A DNA stretch of 64,000 nt from positions 141,470 to 205,469 of the forward strand of contig UQMK01000001.1 of assembly GCA_900542085.1 (NCBI GenBank), read 5' to 3'. The notes beneath the pieces were generated by a model. It made no database searches. It saw only the letters and a list, made by a program, of their open reading frames with translations, and had not been told where the DNA came from. Of the stretch, positions 20,785 to 29,735 are shown in pieces (position 1 is the first letter of the stretch; every line of letters begins with the position of its first letter). The position numbers were made by a program, and so were the translations under genes. This DNA comes from an uncultured Collinsella sp. Its GTDB lineage: Bacteria; Actinomycetota; Coriobacteriia; Coriobacteriales; Coriobacteriaceae.

Positions 20785-21747
20785 ATGTCTAAGCCTCTTG
20801 GCAAGCCCGATCGTATTGTCGTCGCCCTTGGCGGCAACGCCCTCGGCAACAACCCCGTTGAGCAGATCGAGGCCGTGAGCAACACCGCTCACGCTCTTCT
20901 CGGCCTGATCGAGCAGGGTAACGAGATCATCATCACCCACGGCAACGGCCCACAGGTCGGCATGATCCAGAACGCCTTCGCCGCTGCCCACGACGCCATC
21001 GGCACCCCCGAGATGCCGCTGCCCGAGTGCGGCGCCATGTCCCAGGGCTACATTGGTTATCACCTGCAGCAGGGCATCGGCCGCGAGATGCACAAGCGCT
21101 ATAAGCGTTGGCACGCCGCCACCGTCGTCACCCAGATCGAGTGCGACCCGGATGATCCCGCGTTCAAGAACCCGACTAAGCCGATCGGCCCCTTCTATAC
21201 CGAGGAGCAGGCCAAGGAGTTCATGGCCGAGGATCCCTCCAAGGTCTTCGTCGAGGATTCCGGCCGCGGCTGGCGTCGCGTCGTCGCTTCCCCCGATCCC
21301 AAGAAGATCGTCGAGGCTGACTCCATCCTCAACCTGCTCGACAACGAGTTCATCGTCATCGCCTGCGGTGGCGGCGGCATCCCCGTCGTCCGCGACTACG
21401 AGAACAAGGGCTGCTACAAGGGCGTTCCCGCCGTCATCGACAAGGACCTGGGCGGCGAGCTGCTGGCCGAGGACTGCGATGCTGACGTTCTGTTCCTGCT
21501 GACCGCCGTTGAGCATGTCGCCATCAACTTTGGCAAGCCCAACCAGGAGGAGCTCGAGGAGCTCACCGCCGACGAGGCCGAGCGCCTGGCCGACGAGGGT
21601 CAGTTCGGCAAGGGTTCCATGGAGCCCAAGGTCCGCGCTGCCATCAAGTTCGCCCGTTCCCGCAAGGGCCGCACCTGCATCATCGGTGCTCTGGACAAGG
21701 CCGCCGAGACCATGGCCGGCCTCTCCGGTACCCGCATCCACGAGTAG
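20785..21747 (+). CDS. arcC: Carbamate kinase
   Basis: 320 residues from an ATG preceded by GAAAGGA. It makes ATP and carbamate from carbamoyl phosphate and ADP, the ATP-yielding step of arginine, agmatine or related ureide catabolism. Signatures include VVALGGNAL, ITHGNGPQVG, the Lys-rich substrate loop (TKPIGPFYTEEQAK), VVASPDPKKIVE, ACGGGGIPVV and DKDLGGELLAE. Codon bias is strong. No arginine deiminase or ornithine carbamoyltransferase gene lies in the window, so the carbamoyl phosphate source is elsewhere. Confidence 0.97.
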   Translation: MSKPLGKPDRIVVALGGNALGNNPVEQIEAVSNTAHALLGLIEQGNEIIITHGNGPQVGMIQNAFAAAHDAIGTPEMPLPECGAMSQGYIGYHLQQGIGREMHKRYKRWHAATVVTQIECDPDDPAFKNPTKPIGPFYTEEQAKEFMAEDPSKVFVEDSGRGWRRVVASPDPKKIVEADSILNLLDNEFIVIACGGGGIPVVRDYENKGCYKGVPAVIDKDLGGELLAEDCDADVLFLLTAVEHVAINFGKPNQEELEELTADEAERLADEGQFGKGSMEPKVRAAIKFARSRKGRTCIIGALDKAAETMAGLSGTRIHE

Positions 21748-21811
21748 TCTCTACTCTGTTGCATCTCTCGTGGGCGCCAGGCAAAGCGCCCACAAACTAG
21801 CCTCTCTTCAT

Positions 21812-21846
21812 GAGCCCCGCAGTCCGCTCCGACTGCGGGGCTTTTG
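21812..21846 (+). terminator. Terminator of arcC
   Basis: AGCCCCGCAGTC pairs with GACTGCGGGGCT, followed by TTTTG. Confidence 0.85.
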
Positions 21847-21861
21847 CTTCAACCCGGCACT

Positions 21862-21950
21862 TAGGGACGTTCCTTTCCTGCCGGCAGCATGGGACAGTCC
21901 TTAAAGGCTGTCCCCAACGACCACTCATTTAAGTCTGTCCCCAATGATTA
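21862..21950. repeat. GTCCC-type tandem repeat overlapping the C39-like gene stop
   Basis: Contains two near-copies of a unit reading roughly CATTTAAG-n-TGTCCCCAATGATTA (21903-21923 and 21925-21950), plus GGGACGTTCC and GGGACAGTCC. The same unit occurs three times at 51513-51596. The reverse stop codon of the next gene (TAA at 21950-21948) is supplied by the repeat itself. Confidence 0.7.
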
Positions 21951-22982
21951 GTAGTAGGCCCACATGGCTTCGATTTCATTGAGGACTTCTACGACGCCCC
22001 AGCGGCGGGCGCTGCGGCTTTGCGAGTTGGGGTCGTAGACTCCCACTTGATCGGCATCGTCGATGCCCCAGAGCACGATATAGTGTCCAACGCTGGTAAA
22101 GGTTCCGGGACGAACCGATGCGATGATGGGTGCGCCCGAGCGCAGCGCCTGGGTGATGGAGCTGCGACCGATATGGAGCTCAGTTCCGTCAAGGCCCAGC
22201 TGCCATGCGCCGCTCGTCATAAACGACCACTCGGTGGCGCCGGTGGGCGCATAGTTGCCCGCCTCGGAAAGAGCGCACATATCGACCGGCGTCATATCGG
22301 TGTGGCCGGTCTTATAGATGTAGACCATGGTAAGACAGGTAGGGCCGCAGGCATTTTGGCGGATGGTACCGCCGGCGTAGGGCAGCTCCGACCATGCCGG
22401 GTCAATCTGATAGATGTGGGGCATGGTGCCGGCTTGCCACTGCGAACGCGGGGTCGAAAACGCAAACGAATAGCCGGGCGCGACCGGGGCCTTGAGCAGC
22501 TTATCCTCGGCGGTTGGATCGAGGCCGGCCGAGCCGTGGGAGATACAGGAGCTCATAAGCACAAAGACCAGACAGGTGAGGATAGAGCACAGTGCGAGGC
22601 GAAGTCGACGAGCTGACAGGGCGGGGGCATTCACGTACGATGTCGAGCGGTGAGGCTTGCCGTCGCGTCCGCCTTGGGGATGCGAAAAGAAGCGGTTGAT
22701 ATGGATGCCGGGCTGACGTGCGCCGTTGCGGCGTAGTTGCGGAACCTCGGCCTGGCGCTGTCGAGTGCGCGCGCCCAAGCGGCCATCTTGCTGCGCGCTT
22801 GTGGCCGTACTCGGACGACCGCTCTGCCGCGTTCTGCTTGCCTGCTGCCGAGACGAAGGCCTGGGTTGCTCTTGAGGGCGTTGCGGATTGCTGCTCGTGG
22901 CACTTCTGGGCGTCGGCGTGGTACGGCCAGCAAGGCGAACGCTTTGTCGCCGTTGATCACCGTCGTTGTATCCGTATGCCAT
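21948..22982 (-). CDS. C39-like cysteine peptidase family protein, membrane-anchored
   Basis: 344 residues. An unusually long N-terminal stretch of about 120 residues, extremely rich in Arg, Gln, Ser and Pro, precedes a hydrophobic helix (about 127-147, ending near a Cys: LMSSCISHG). The catalytic domain follows: IYQIDPAWSELPYAGGTI, then NACGPTCLTMVYI with the nucleophile Cys, GHYIVLWGID with the His, and GVYDPNS with the Asp/Asn. This is the Peptidase_C39_2 pattern. The basic N-terminal tail would remain in the cytoplasm. Substrate unknown; possibilities include cell-wall or surface protein processing. Confidence 0.8.
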   Translation of the reverse strand: MAYGYNDGDQRRQSVRLAGRTTPTPRSATSSNPQRPQEQPRPSSRQQASRTRQSGRPSTATSAQQDGRLGARTRQRQAEVPQLRRNGARQPGIHINRFFSHPQGGRDGKPHRSTSYVNAPALSARRLRLALCSILTCLVFVLMSSCISHGSAGLDPTAEDKLLKAPVAPGYSFAFSTPRSQWQAGTMPHIYQIDPAWSELPYAGGTIRQNACGPTCLTMVYIYKTGHTDMTPVDMCALSEAGNYAPTGATEWSFMTSGAWQLGLDGTELHIGRSSITQALRSGAPIIASVRPGTFTSVGHYIVLWGIDDADQVGVYDPNSQSRSARRWGVVEVLNEIEAMWAYY

Positions 22983-23342
22983 TCGTACCGCCTTGTCTCA
23001 TGTATAACCTGTCCATCCTACAAAAAAGATGTGCAACAAATGGGCCTGCGCGTCAAAAGCTCGGTAAACGGTACGAAAGGCGCAAAACACACGGCCTCAA
23101 AAATATCTCTATATGCGTCCGATGAGCGTACGCCCGTCGGGCGGGCGGCAACAATGAGCGGCAAACCGTGCCGTTCGTCCCAAAAACGGCGCCGCTCATA
23201 TGCGAGTTCGGCCTTCGGTCGAGCCATGGGCGGCGCTGCTGTGCCAAGGCCGTATCTTAAAGCCACGAAATAAAAGCGCGCGGCGAAACGGACCGCGCAA
23301 GGGGTGACGTCAAGGGGCGTCAAAAAGGAAAGGAGGGGAACA
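22983..23342. other. 360-base region between divergent C39-like and APC permease genes
   Basis: AT-rich at 22990-23040, probably holding promoters for both directions. Two hairpin-forming stretches are visible: GAGCGGC near 23157 with GCCGCTC near 23191, and GCGCGCGGCG near 23275 with CCGCGC near 23295. No known riboswitch was recognised. Confidence 0.45.
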
Positions 23343-24794
23343 ATGGCGGACAAGAACACAGAAGTTGCAGTCGAGGATAACGGCGGCATGAAGAAAACGC
23401 TTTCGCTCTGGAACTTCTTCACCATCGGTTTCGGTGCCATCATCGGCACCGGTTGGGTTCTGCAGGTCGGCGACTGGATGGTCGTGGGCGGCGGTCCCGT
23501 TCCCGCTATGATCGCATTCCTCTTGGGTGCAATCTTCCTCGTGCCCGTCGGAGCTGTTTTCGGTGAGCTCACGGCTGCTATCCCCATCTCGGGCGGCATC
23601 GTCGAGTATGTCGATCGTAGCTTTGGCCGTACGCTGAGCTACATCACCGGATGGCTTTTGGCTCTGGGCAACGGTATCCTGTGCCCGTGGGAAGCCATCG
23701 CCATTTCGACCCTCGTGTCCGAGATGTTCGGCAGCCTGCCCGGTCTTGAGTGGCTGCGCGCCGTCAAGCTCTACACCATCCTGGGCGCTGACGTTTACCT
23801 GTTCCCGACGCTGATCGCGCTCGGCTTTGCAACCTACGTCATCTTCCTCAACTTCCGCGGCGCCAGCTCGGCCGCCAAGCTCCAGGCCTTCCTGACCAAG
23901 GCCCTGCTCTGCGGCATGCTGCTCGCCATGGGCGTCTCGCTGTTCACCGGCTCGCCGGACAATGCTATGCCCGTGTTCTCCCAGGTCACCGGCGCTGGCG
24001 GCGGCAAGGCCGCTACCGAGGGCGCCAGCCTGTTCGCCGGCATCGTGTCGGTCCTGGTTCTGACTCCGTTCTTCTACGCCGGTTTCGACACCATTCCTCA
24101 GCAGGCTGAGGAAGCAGCCGAGGGCCTCAACTGGAACAAGTTCGGCAAGATCATCTCCCTGGCCCTGCTGGCCGCCGGCGGCTTCTACATGGTCTGCATC
24201 TACTCGTTCGGTACCATCCTCGACTGGCATGAGTTTGTTAAGAGCCCGGTTCCCGCGCTTGCCTGCCTCAAGGGTATCAACATGCTCCTGTACCTGGCCA
24301 TGCTCGTCATCGCCACGCTTGGACCCATGGGCCCGATGAACTCCTTCTACGGCGCCACGAGCCGCATCATGCTCGCCATGGGTCGCAAGGGCCAGCTGCC
24401 CGAGAAGTTCGCCGAGGTCGACCCCAAGTCCGGCGCTCCCAAGCTCGCCTGCGTCGTCCTGGGCGTCATCACCGTCATCGGTCCGTTCCTGGGCAAGAAC
24501 ATGCTCATCCCCCTGACCAACGTGTCGGCTCTCGCCTTCATCTTCTCCTGCGGCATGGTCGCCCTCGCCTGCCTGCGCATGCGCTTCACCGAGCCCGACC
24601 TGCCTCGTCCCTACGAGGTGCCCGGCGGCAAGTTTGGCATCGGCCTCGCTATCGCTGCCTGCGCCATCATCATCGGCCTGCTCGTGATTCCGTTCTCTCC
24701 CGCCTCCCTCAACATGGTGGAGTGGAGCATCGTGATCGGCTGGTTGGCTATTGGCCTGGCCCTCATGGCTTTCACCAATTCCCGCAAAAAGTAA
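23343..24794 (+). CDS. APC-superfamily amino acid/polyamine permease
   Basis: 483 residues with about 12 hydrophobic segments. The first-helix motif FFTIGFGAIIGTGWVLQVGD and the consensus amphipathic region GELTAAIPISGGIVEYV are typical of APC permeases. The start ATG follows GGAAAGGAGGGG. An amidohydrolase gene follows in the same direction after 131 bases, suggesting import of a substrate that the hydrolase then cleaves. Substrate specificity cannot be read from the sequence. Confidence 0.93.
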   Translation: MADKNTEVAVEDNGGMKKTLSLWNFFTIGFGAIIGTGWVLQVGDWMVVGGGPVPAMIAFLLGAIFLVPVGAVFGELTAAIPISGGIVEYVDRSFGRTLSYITGWLLALGNGILCPWEAIAISTLVSEMFGSLPGLEWLRAVKLYTILGADVYLFPTLIALGFATYVIFLNFRGASSAAKLQAFLTKALLCGMLLAMGVSLFTGSPDNAMPVFSQVTGAGGGKAATEGASLFAGIVSVLVLTPFFYAGFDTIPQQAEEAAEGLNWNKFGKIISLALLAAGGFYMVCIYSFGTILDWHEFVKSPVPALACLKGINMLLYLAMLVIATLGPMGPMNSFYGATSRIMLAMGRKGQLPEKFAEVDPKSGAPKLACVVLGVITVIGPFLGKNMLIPLTNVSALAFIFSCGMVALACLRMRFTEPDLPRPYEVPGGKFGIGLAIAACAIIIGLLVIPFSPASLNMVEWSIVIGWLAIGLALMAFTNSRKK

Positions 24795-24925
24795 CGCCGA
24801 GCCGGGGCGGATCGGGTGCGCGGTATCCTCTCTCCCGCGCACCGAACCCGGCACCACTTGGGTAGCTTTGTGAGGCCTTAACCCAACATGGCCTCGCCCA
24901 CTATATGGATCCATAAGGAGGAACC

Positions 24926-26203
24926 ATGTCCACTAAGTATGCAATCGTTGGCGGCAAGCTCATCGACGGTACCGGTGCCGAGCCGGTCGAGAACTCCCTC
25001 GTTCTCGTCGACGACAACGGCAAGATCGAGTACGCCGGCGCTATGCAGGACCTTCCCGAGGGCGTTGAGGTTATCGATGCCGCCGGCAAGACCGTCCTTC
25101 CCGGCCTGATCGACACCCACCTGCACTTCTCGGGCAACCTGACCGACGATGACACCGATTGGGTCATGCAGCCGCTCCTCGAGAAGCAGGCCGTCGCCGT
25201 CAAGCAGGCCTACGACTGCCTCACCCACGGCCTCACCACCGTCTGCGAAATCGGCCGCTTTGGTATCCAGATCCGTGACTGCATCGACAAGGGCGTCTTT
25301 AAGGGCCCGCGCGTTCTGGCCACCGGCCTCGGCTTCTGCCGCGTTGCCGGCCACGGTGACTCCCACCACTGCACCCAGGAGCTCAACAAGGAATCCCATC
25401 CCTGGGGCGACCAGGTCGACGGTCCTTGGGATCTGCGCAAGGCCGTCCGTCGTCGCCTACGCGAGAACCCCGATGCCATCAAGATCTGGGCTACCGGTGG
25501 CGGCATCTGGCGCTGGGACTCCGGTCGCGACCAGCACTACTGCTCCGAGGAGATCCAGGCCGTGGTCGAAGAGGCCAAGATGGTCGGCATCCCCGTGTGG
25601 AGCCACTGCTACAACAACCACGCCGCTGCCTACGATTCCGTCCGCTTTGGCTGCGAGCAGCTGATTCACGGTTTCGATATCGATGAGCGCACCATGGACC
25701 TCATGGCCGAGCAGGGCACCTTCTTCACCCCGACGATCGCCTTCCTGCCCACCTGGTACGCCACCTATCCGCCCGTCTACGTCCCCGAGCTGCACGACAA
25801 GTACGAGGGCACCCTGGTCGAGAAGGAGCTGCAGCGCAACTACGACTGCCTGCGTGAGGCCAAGAAGCGTGGCGTCGTCATGACGATCGGCTCCGACTCC
25901 TTCTCCTTCGTCACCCCGTACGGCACCTGCTCCATCGAGGAGATGTACGAGTTCGTCGACAAGATCGGCTTCACCCCGGTCGAGACCATCACCTGCGCCA
26001 CCCTCAACGGCGCCAAGATGTGCCACATCGAGGACGAGACCGGTTCCATCGAGGCCGGCAAGTGCGCCGACCTGCTGGTCGTCAACGGTGACGTCGCCGC
26101 CGACATCCATGTGCTCAACACCGACAACATGGACGTCATCATGAAGGACGGTTGGATCGTCGAGGCTGGCACCTTTGGCGAGGCCAACAAATACAGCGCC
26201 TAA
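24926..26203 (+). CDS. Metal-dependent amidohydrolase (imidazolonepropionase/prolidase-like)
   Basis: 425 residues, start ATG after AAGGAGGAACC. Metal-ligand motifs of the amidohydrolase superfamily are in order: LPGLIDTHLHF (His-X-His), IKIWATGG, WSHCYNNH, LIHGFDID and GSDSFSFV (Asp). It ends with the small beta domain typical of the family (GSIEAGKCADLLVVNGD). Related proteins cleave dipeptides, cyclic amides or ureides. Position after an APC permease and 3 kb from arcC makes an amino acid or ureide substrate plausible, but this is inference. Strong codon bias suggests high expression. Confidence 0.88.
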   Translation: MSTKYAIVGGKLIDGTGAEPVENSLVLVDDNGKIEYAGAMQDLPEGVEVIDAAGKTVLPGLIDTHLHFSGNLTDDDTDWVMQPLLEKQAVAVKQAYDCLTHGLTTVCEIGRFGIQIRDCIDKGVFKGPRVLATGLGFCRVAGHGDSHHCTQELNKESHPWGDQVDGPWDLRKAVRRRLRENPDAIKIWATGGGIWRWDSGRDQHYCSEEIQAVVEEAKMVGIPVWSHCYNNHAAAYDSVRFGCEQLIHGFDIDERTMDLMAEQGTFFTPTIAFLPTWYATYPPVYVPELHDKYEGTLVEKELQRNYDCLREAKKRGVVMTIGSDSFSFVTPYGTCSIEEMYEFVDKIGFTPVETITCATLNGAKMCHIEDETGSIEAGKCADLLVVNGDVAADIHVLNTDNMDVIMKDGWIVEAGTFGEANKYSA

Positions 26204-26261
26204 GATACCGTTTGTCGATGACTGGATGTAAAACACAGTTTTTGATTGCATAATGCAATGG

Positions 26262-26288
26262 AGAGGGTCGCTTGCGGCCCTCTTTATT
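26262..26288 (+). terminator. Terminator after the amidohydrolase gene
   Basis: AGAGGGTCG pairs with CGGCCCTCT (one G-U pair), followed by TTATT. Confidence 0.7.
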
Positions 26289-26314
26289 GCTATGGGTGTG
26301 GTAGATAAAAGGGG

Positions 26315-27706
26315 ATGACGGTGGATTTAAACAGGCTGATTCTGGGCAAGAGTTACAACTCTACCAAGGTCTTTCGTACGGCCCAGCATGTGGTCCAGGC
26401 TATCCTACTCGGTGTTGTCGTTCCGGCGCTTATTCTGCTGCTTATCTGGGATTTAACCGATAATCCCAATCCCGTTCCGGGCGTTGTCGTTATTGCCGGC
26501 CTGGTCATGCTGTGCTTCTTTTTCTCGTATGTCTTTGTGGTCCCCGACGACCTCACATCGAGCGCAACCGACCGTACGCTCGCCATCGCATCAAAAATAT
26601 TCGCCTATACGTCGCGCGGCCTTACGCCTGAAGCGGCCCTGGGTGCCTCTAAAATTATCCTATCCGAGACCATCGCCTCCGCCATCTGCTTTACCGATGG
26701 CAAACAGGTGTTGGCAAGCTGGGGCGAGGACTCGGCAAAGTGCCCTGCCGGCACCCCGGTCGTGCTCAAGACCACGCTCAACGTGATTGAGACGGGTGAG
26801 CAGAGCGTGTTTTCGCGTGACACCTCCAATGAGACGGGTGGCTATTTTCCCCGCCTGCGCGCCGGCATTGTCGCGCCGCTTACCGTGCGCGGGCATTGTG
26901 TGGGCACACTCGAGCTGTATTACCCCCGCCTGAGCAGCATCGATATGCGCCAGACGGCCCTTGCTTCGGGTTTTGCCGATCTCATTTCCACGCAGCTCGC
27001 CAGCTTTGAGCTCGAGCGCCAGGACGAGCTCACAGCTCGCGTTGAGCTACGCGCCCTGCAGTCGCAGGTCGACCCGCATTTTCTATTCAATACCATTAGC
27101 ACGATTGTGTCGCTCGTTCGAACCGAGCCCGACAAGGCGCGATCGCTGCTGATCGACTTTTCCAACTACTATCGTCAGACGCTTTCTGATTCCGATACGC
27201 TCACCACGCTCGAGCACGAGGTGGAACAGGGCACTCGTTATATCAATCTTATGCAGGCCCGGTATGGCGACGGCCGACTGCGCGTTTCGGTCGACATCGA
27301 CTTCGAGGTGCGCGACAGCCTGGTACCGCCGTTTATCTTGCAGCCGCTGCTCGAAAACTGCATCAAGCATGCGCAGCGCGAGACCGAGCCGCTTTCTATT
27401 CGTGTTAGGGCTTTTGAGACCGATGACGGCTTGGAGATCATCGTCGAAGATGACGGCATCGGTATGAACGAAGAAGTCTGCGCGCATCTGTTTGAGCAGC
27501 ATCGCCGAGAGGAGCCCGAGAGCATTACCGCCGACGGCTCCGTCAAGCGAGGTTGCGGTCTGGCGCTCTTCAATGTGCTTCAGCGCATCCATTTCTTTTA
27601 CGGAGAAGATTCTGGCATGCGCGTGAAGTCCCAGGAGGGCGTGGGAACACAGGTCATCGTTGAGTTGAACGGCGAGCCGCATGAGCCGGCGCCGCTAACG
27701 GTGTAG
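26315..27706 (+). CDS. LytS-type sensor histidine kinase (pair 1)
   Basis: 463 residues. Two N-terminal membrane helices (about 24-77), a GAF-like domain (about 95-225), then a His_kinase domain with VDPHFLFNTI (phosphorylated His near 253) and an ATPase domain with LLENCIKHA, VEDDGIGM and a GCGLALFNV box. The response regulator gene starts 38 bases later. GGGG directly abuts the ATG at 26315, so translation may really begin at the in-frame GTG at 26321, which has correct spacing. It closely resembles the kinase at 32350. Confidence 0.92.
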   Translation: MTVDLNRLILGKSYNSTKVFRTAQHVVQAILLGVVVPALILLLIWDLTDNPNPVPGVVVIAGLVMLCFFFSYVFVVPDDLTSSATDRTLAIASKIFAYTSRGLTPEAALGASKIILSETIASAICFTDGKQVLASWGEDSAKCPAGTPVVLKTTLNVIETGEQSVFSRDTSNETGGYFPRLRAGIVAPLTVRGHCVGTLELYYPRLSSIDMRQTALASGFADLISTQLASFELERQDELTARVELRALQSQVDPHFLFNTISTIVSLVRTEPDKARSLLIDFSNYYRQTLSDSDTLTTLEHEVEQGTRYINLMQARYGDGRLRVSVDIDFEVRDSLVPPFILQPLLENCIKHAQRETEPLSIRVRAFETDDGLEIIVEDDGIGMNEEVCAHLFEQHRREEPESITADGSVKRGCGLALFNVLQRIHFFYGEDSGMRVKSQEGVGTQVIVELNGEPHEPAPLTV

Positions 27707-27744
27707 CACGCGGTTGGATTGAGAGAAAAAGAGGGGAAGCGCAT

Positions 27745-28479
27745 GTGTCCGAAGGCTGGAACATCTTGGTGGTTGATGACGAGCCTCCCATTAGGGCTGA
27801 GCTACGCTATCTGTTGGAAAAGGATACGCGTGTGGGACAGATTGCCGAAGCGGGCAATGTCACCGAAGCCGTGGAGTCGATTCTGTCGAACAAGCCCGAC
27901 GTGCTGTTTTTAGACATTACCATGCCCGGTCGCTCGGGAATTGAGCTTGCCGAGACGCTGCAGAACCTAAAGACGCCGCCAGTCGTGGTGTTTGTGACGG
28001 CATTTGCCGAGTATGCGGCTGATGCCTATAACCTCGATGCTGTCGATTACATCGTCAAACCGGTCGAGGATGCCCGCTTGTCAAAGGCACTCGACAAGAT
28101 CGAGACCGCCCTGGGCGCTCGCCGTGTCGTCCATGCTCCGCGCCAGCCTTTGCGCCTGACGGTGGACCGCGGGGGTAAAAAGGTGTTCATTCCCGTGGCG
28201 GATGTCTGCTACTTTGAGGCGCGCGCCGATTTTTGCAACGCCGTCTGCGCCGAGGGAACATACCTGATCAATGAGTCGATTTCCTCGCTCGAACGGCGCC
28301 TGGCCTCCGAGGGCTTTATCCGTGTCCACCGCAGTTATCTGGTCAATTTGGAAGACGTGCACAATGTCGAGATCGGTTCCACGGGTCTTATGGAGCTCAG
28401 GCTCGATCGCGTAACCTCGACGGTGCCTGTGTCCCGTCGTCGCGCTGCCGAGGTCAAGGCGCACTTGGGGCTTGCGTAG
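27745..28479 (+). CDS. LytTR-family response regulator (pair 1)
   Basis: 244 residues beginning at GTG 27745, 7-8 bases after GAGGGG (the overlapping ATG at 27743 is in another frame). Receiver domain with VVDDE, phosphoacceptor Asp57 in FLDITMPG, and the Lys of DYIVKPVE. The LytTR DNA-binding domain is near 135-240 (GFIRVHRSYLVNL, VPVSRRRAAEVKAHLGL). It likely activates promoters in response to the adjacent kinase. Confidence 0.95.
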   Translation: MSEGWNILVVDDEPPIRAELRYLLEKDTRVGQIAEAGNVTEAVESILSNKPDVLFLDITMPGRSGIELAETLQNLKTPPVVVFVTAFAEYAADAYNLDAVDYIVKPVEDARLSKALDKIETALGARRVVHAPRQPLRLTVDRGGKKVFIPVADVCYFEARADFCNAVCAEGTYLINESISSLERRLASEGFIRVHRSYLVNLEDVHNVEIGSTGLMELRLDRVTSTVPVSRRRAAEVKAHLGLA

Positions 28480-28571
28480 GCAGTCTGCATGCCATCGTTT
28501 ACCGCCGCAGGTTTGGCATGACCGTGCGGTGGGCATAATGGGTGACATCGAATGAAATCGAAAGGATCATT

Positions 28572-29516
28572 ATGCCCGCGCTCATTACGCATCATCTGTT
28601 TGGCGAGGAAAGCATCGACCGTCTTCCGCAGGGCGTTATTACGTCCGACGAGGAGCGCATCGCCTTTATCCTGGGAAACCAAGGTCCCGACCCGTTTTTC
28701 TTCCACATGCTTACGCCGCGCGTTTCCGACTGCACGTCGCTTGCTCAGGTCATGCACCGCTCGCGCATGTCGCGCCAGTTCTCGTGCCTGCGCGACGGCG
28801 TGTCGCACCTGCAGCCGCGCGACGCCAATCTGGGCCGCGCCTTTGCGCTGGGCCTGCTGTCTCACTATGTACTCGACCGCAATGCCCACCCCTTTGTCTA
28901 CGAGCAGCAGTTTGGCATTGTAGATTCCGATCCCGAGCTCGAGGCTTCGGGCAGCCAAGTTCACGCCGTGCTCGAAAGCGATCTGGACGTGCTGATGCTA
29001 CAGCTCAAGCGCGACGGTGCCACGGTCGAGGATTATCCGCCGGTGGGCGAGATCGTCACCACCGACCGCATCAACCGTGTGGCCGGCGTGCTGATGAGCT
29101 ACATCGCCGGGCGCGTGTACGGTATCGACATCCCGGCGGGGGAGTACGCCGGCGCCGTCTCGGACATGCAGATGCTCTATCGCACCATTGAGCCGGCCGG
29201 CTCGGTAAAGACGCGCGCGATTGCCCTGGTTGAGGGCTTGGTGCATGACTACTCGCTGCTCGACGGCCTTGCTCATCGCGTGACGACGGAGCTGCCCGAG
29301 CGCACCGGCAACCTGGGCCACCTGACATGGAAGAACCCCTTTACCGATGAGGTCTCGACCGAGAGCTTCCCCGAGGTCTTTGAGCGCGCGCTGACCGATT
29401 ACGAGCTCACCGTTGCCCGCTTTATCGAGACCGGTGACATGGATGCCGTGACCGGCCATATCAACTATAGCGGCCGCGTACTCGACGCCGACGAGGAGTT
29501 CGACCGCGAGGAATAA
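28572..29516 (+). CDS. Zinc-dependent phospholipase C family protein
   Basis: 314 residues from an ATG 5 bases after AAAGGA. THHLFGEES at the N-terminus and GLLSHYVLDRNAHPFVYEQQ supply the His/Asp pattern of the zinc-dependent phospholipase C superfamily. No signal peptide is present, so unlike secreted phospholipases it probably acts in the cytoplasm or on the inner membrane face. Substrate unknown. Stand-alone transcription unit after pair 1 of the two-component genes. Confidence 0.83.
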   Translation: MPALITHHLFGEESIDRLPQGVITSDEERIAFILGNQGPDPFFFHMLTPRVSDCTSLAQVMHRSRMSRQFSCLRDGVSHLQPRDANLGRAFALGLLSHYVLDRNAHPFVYEQQFGIVDSDPELEASGSQVHAVLESDLDVLMLQLKRDGATVEDYPPVGEIVTTDRINRVAGVLMSYIAGRVYGIDIPAGEYAGAVSDMQMLYRTIEPAGSVKTRAIALVEGLVHDYSLLDGLAHRVTTELPERTGNLGHLTWKNPFTDEVSTESFPEVFERALTDYELTVARFIETGDMDAVTGHINYSGRVLDADEEFDREE

Positions 29517-29531
29517 CAAACCGTTTCAATA

Positions 29532-29597
29532 AGTTGCGGTGGAATAGTTCCTGAATGAAGCCCCGGAGGGCTAAACAGGAACTATTTCACCGCAACT
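29532..29597. repeat. Intergenic palindrome, GTCCC family (copy 2)
   Basis: 22-base arms (one mismatch, G-U tolerant in RNA) around a 22-base loop; partner of the copy at 16095-16161, with compensatory change of the inner arm. It lies 15 bases after a stop codon. Confidence 0.8.
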
Positions 29598-29735
29598 GCC
29601 TTGATGGGATGGTGTTTCGCCCTGCGTGTCCGTATGACCGCTCCTGCCCCTTTGCCGAATCCTTACCAGCGCTTCTGTGCAATTGGGGTACGATGAACTA
29701 ACTGCATATCGGGCGAATACGAAGGGGCCCTGTCC

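Noticed and set aside
22983..23342. Guanidine or lysine riboswitch before the APC permease
   Set aside because: Hairpins exist but no conserved core of these classes could be matched.
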